Shown here: positions 62,912 through 64,000 of the stretch, piece by piece
How positions within the stretch are numbered: the stretch's first letter is position 1
Layout of the letters: each line of letters begins with the position of its first letter
Source: Cyclobacteriaceae bacterium
GTDB lineage: Bacteria; Bacteroidota; Bacteroidia; Cytophagales; Cyclobacteriaceae
Length of the DNA: 64,000 nucleotides
Direction: 5' to 3'
Assembly (NCBI GenBank): GCA_029858965.1
Contig: JAOUDZ010000010.1
Coordinates: 1-64,000, forward strand
Made by a program: the position numbers and the translations under genes
Notes under the pieces: model-generated
Told to the model about the DNA's origin: nothing
The model's input: the letters and a program-made list of their open reading frames with translations, nothing else
The model's database searches: none

Positions 62912-64000
62912 TCAAGCCAGCGTAAATTCAGGCAGTGGCATAATTTTCCCGCCTTGCATAGCAGACTCATGAGCCAGTATGCCCACGCAGGTAATGTTAG
63001 CCGATTGTACTGCATTGGGATAGGGCACACTGTTCGTTAGCAATGCGCCTACAAATGCGTGAACGAGGTGAGGGTGGGATCCGCCATGCCCGCCGCCTTG
63101 TGTAAAGGAAAGATGCTGATGTTCATCGGCATCATAAACACCCTTGGTTGTAAAGCGCTGAATGGACTCCGGTAACAGTTTGGCAAAATCGGGACACTCA
63201 ACTTCTTCCGGGATTTCCGGCTCCGGTCGCTTTGCAGTGTGGAGCACCAAAGGTCTTCCTTCAATCAGTGGCCATTCTACCGATTTCTTTGAGCCATACA
63301 CTTCAAAACTTTCACGGTATTGGCGCGCTACATCGAAAAGCGACCGGTACACATGGGCCGTGATGTCAGAATTCCTGAATTTGATGTGAGCAGTTTCTAC
63401 AGCATATGGCGAGTTGTAATGCTTCTGTAGTTCATCACGAATAGTCCCAGAGCCGAAACAGGAAACATATTCTGCCTCTCCCCTTACCAGCCCCAGGGCG
63501 GGGCCAACGCAATGGGTAGCATAATGCATTGGTGGTAACCCTGGCCAATAGTTTGGCCAGCCATCCATATCCTGCTGGTGGCTTGCTTTTATAAACTGTA
63601 ATTTTCCCAATTCACCTTTATCATAAAGTTCCTTCATGAAGAGAAACTCACGTGCATACACCACCGTTTCCATCATCATATAGGTGAGGCCCTTTTCTTT
63701 GGTGAGACGAACGATTTCCTCGCACTCACTGACTGTCGTAGCCATTGGTACCGTACAGGCTACGTGTTTACCTGCTTTTAATGCCTTAATGGATTGAATG
63801 CCATGATCTGGAATGGGCGTGTTGATATGCACCGCATCTATATCATCATCTTTCAGCAGCTCATCATAATCTGTATACCGTTTTTCAATTCCAAAAGCAT
63901 CGCCAATCTCGTTGAGCTTTGCCACATTCCGTTGACAGATCGCAATCAGGTTAGCCTTTGGATACTTTTTGTAAATCGGTATAAATTCAGCGCCAAAGCC
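62912..64000 (-). CDS. Gfo/Idh/MocA-family oxidoreductase, partial at window edge
   Basis: 363 codons are visible up to the window edge, where the N-terminus continues (GFGAEFIPIYKKYPKANLIA is part of the Rossmann fold). AVHINTPIPDHGIQSIKALK, then AGKHVACTVPMATTVSECEE (the usual EKP position reads V-P-M) and the C-terminal dimer domain are visible. Family members oxidise or reduce sugars with NAD(P). No Tat signal can be seen because the start is missing. The stop is 138 nt before the PQQ dehydrogenase start. Confidence 0.9.
   Translation of the reverse strand, partial: GFGAEFIPIYKKYPKANLIAICQRNVAKLNEIGDAFGIEKRYTDYDELLKDDDIDAVHINTPIPDHGIQSIKALKAGKHVACTVPMATTVSECEEIVRLTKEKGLTYMMMETVVYAREFLFMKELYDKGELGKLQFIKASHQQDMDGWPNYWPGLPPMHYATHCVGPALGLVRGEAEYVSCFGSGTIRDELQKHYNSPYAVETAHIKFRNSDITAHVYRSLFDVARQYRESFEVYGSKKSVEWPLIEGRPLVLHTAKRPEPEIPEEVECPDFAKLLPESIQRFTTKGVYDADEHQHLSFTQGGGHGGSHPHLVHAFVGALLTNSVPYPNAVQSANITCVGILAHESAMQGGKIMPLPEFTLA

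Noticed and set aside
1-64000. CRISPR arrays, tRNA, rRNA, insertion sequences and prophage genes
   Set aside because: No spaced direct repeats, no tRNA-like cloverleaf that I could recognise, and no transposase or phage protein in any frame.

Overview
The window looks like chromosomal DNA of a Bacteroidota bacterium, most likely a free-living member of the Cytophagales or a relative. The evidence is two SusC/SusD pairs, many lipoproteins with short lipoboxes, secreted proteins named by Bacteroidota families (DUF5777, the GIN-domain adhesin family, SprB-like repeats), matches to the Bacteroidota -7 promoter element (TAnnTTTG), and frequent TTG starts. The genus is my inference. I see no rRNA, tRNA, CRISPR array, transposase, prophage or origin.

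Layout. 1-9.1 kb (minus strand): a GntP-type permease cut by the window edge, a SusC/SusD uptake pair closed by a clear terminator, and a separate TonB-dependent receptor-like barrel. 9.3-11 kb (plus): a URO-D-fold protein with a Tat-like leader and two small proteins. 11.1-24.1 kb (minus): a sugar-isomerase-like TIM barrel, a three-gene set (barrel protein, serine hydrolase, GIN-domain lipoprotein), a five-haem cytochrome lipoprotein, a GNAT acetyltransferase, a 1304-residue DUF6807/propeller/HEAT/cytochrome fusion, an unknown secreted protein and a DUF4136 lipoprotein broken by a stop codon. 24.3-31.2 kb: a penicillin-acylase-like enzyme (plus), then a GH20 hexosaminidase, an esterase and a multipass acyltransferase (minus).

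31.6-37.6 kb (plus): a secreted protein with an internal duplication, followed after one minus-strand lipoprotein by a compact five-gene unit. This unit encodes an ECF sigma factor, an inner-membrane-anchored protein ending in an outer-membrane barrel (candidate anti-sigma), a SprB-repeat/cytochrome-like lipoprotein, a YceI protein and a DUF5777 barrel. 37.7-42.2 kb (minus): an MtfA-like peptidase, small membrane proteins, a CxxCxC barrel protein with its partner, and a histidine kinase. Two copies of a 38-nt palindrome lie here. 42.4-50.1 kb (minus): the second SusC/SusD pair, then a TPR-adenylate cyclase preceded by a TPR-only partial duplicate.

50.3-64 kb: a DUF2779 nuclease-like protein (plus), a DUF4258 protein, and a four-gene minus-strand operon (DUF1549/DUF1553 cytochrome, DUF1501, NHL propeller, DUF2231-cytochrome-LRR). 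An AraC regulator is transcribed divergently from that operon, and a PQQ dehydrogenase and a Gfo/Idh/MocA oxidoreductase follow. The last 14 kb, with the 1304-residue fusion, resemble Planctomycetes-style extracellular catabolic gene sets: cytochrome domains tied to propellers, Tat-exported proteins and sugar oxidoreductases. I infer a role in oxidative breakdown of a carbohydrate or related compound; the substrate cannot be read from the sequence.
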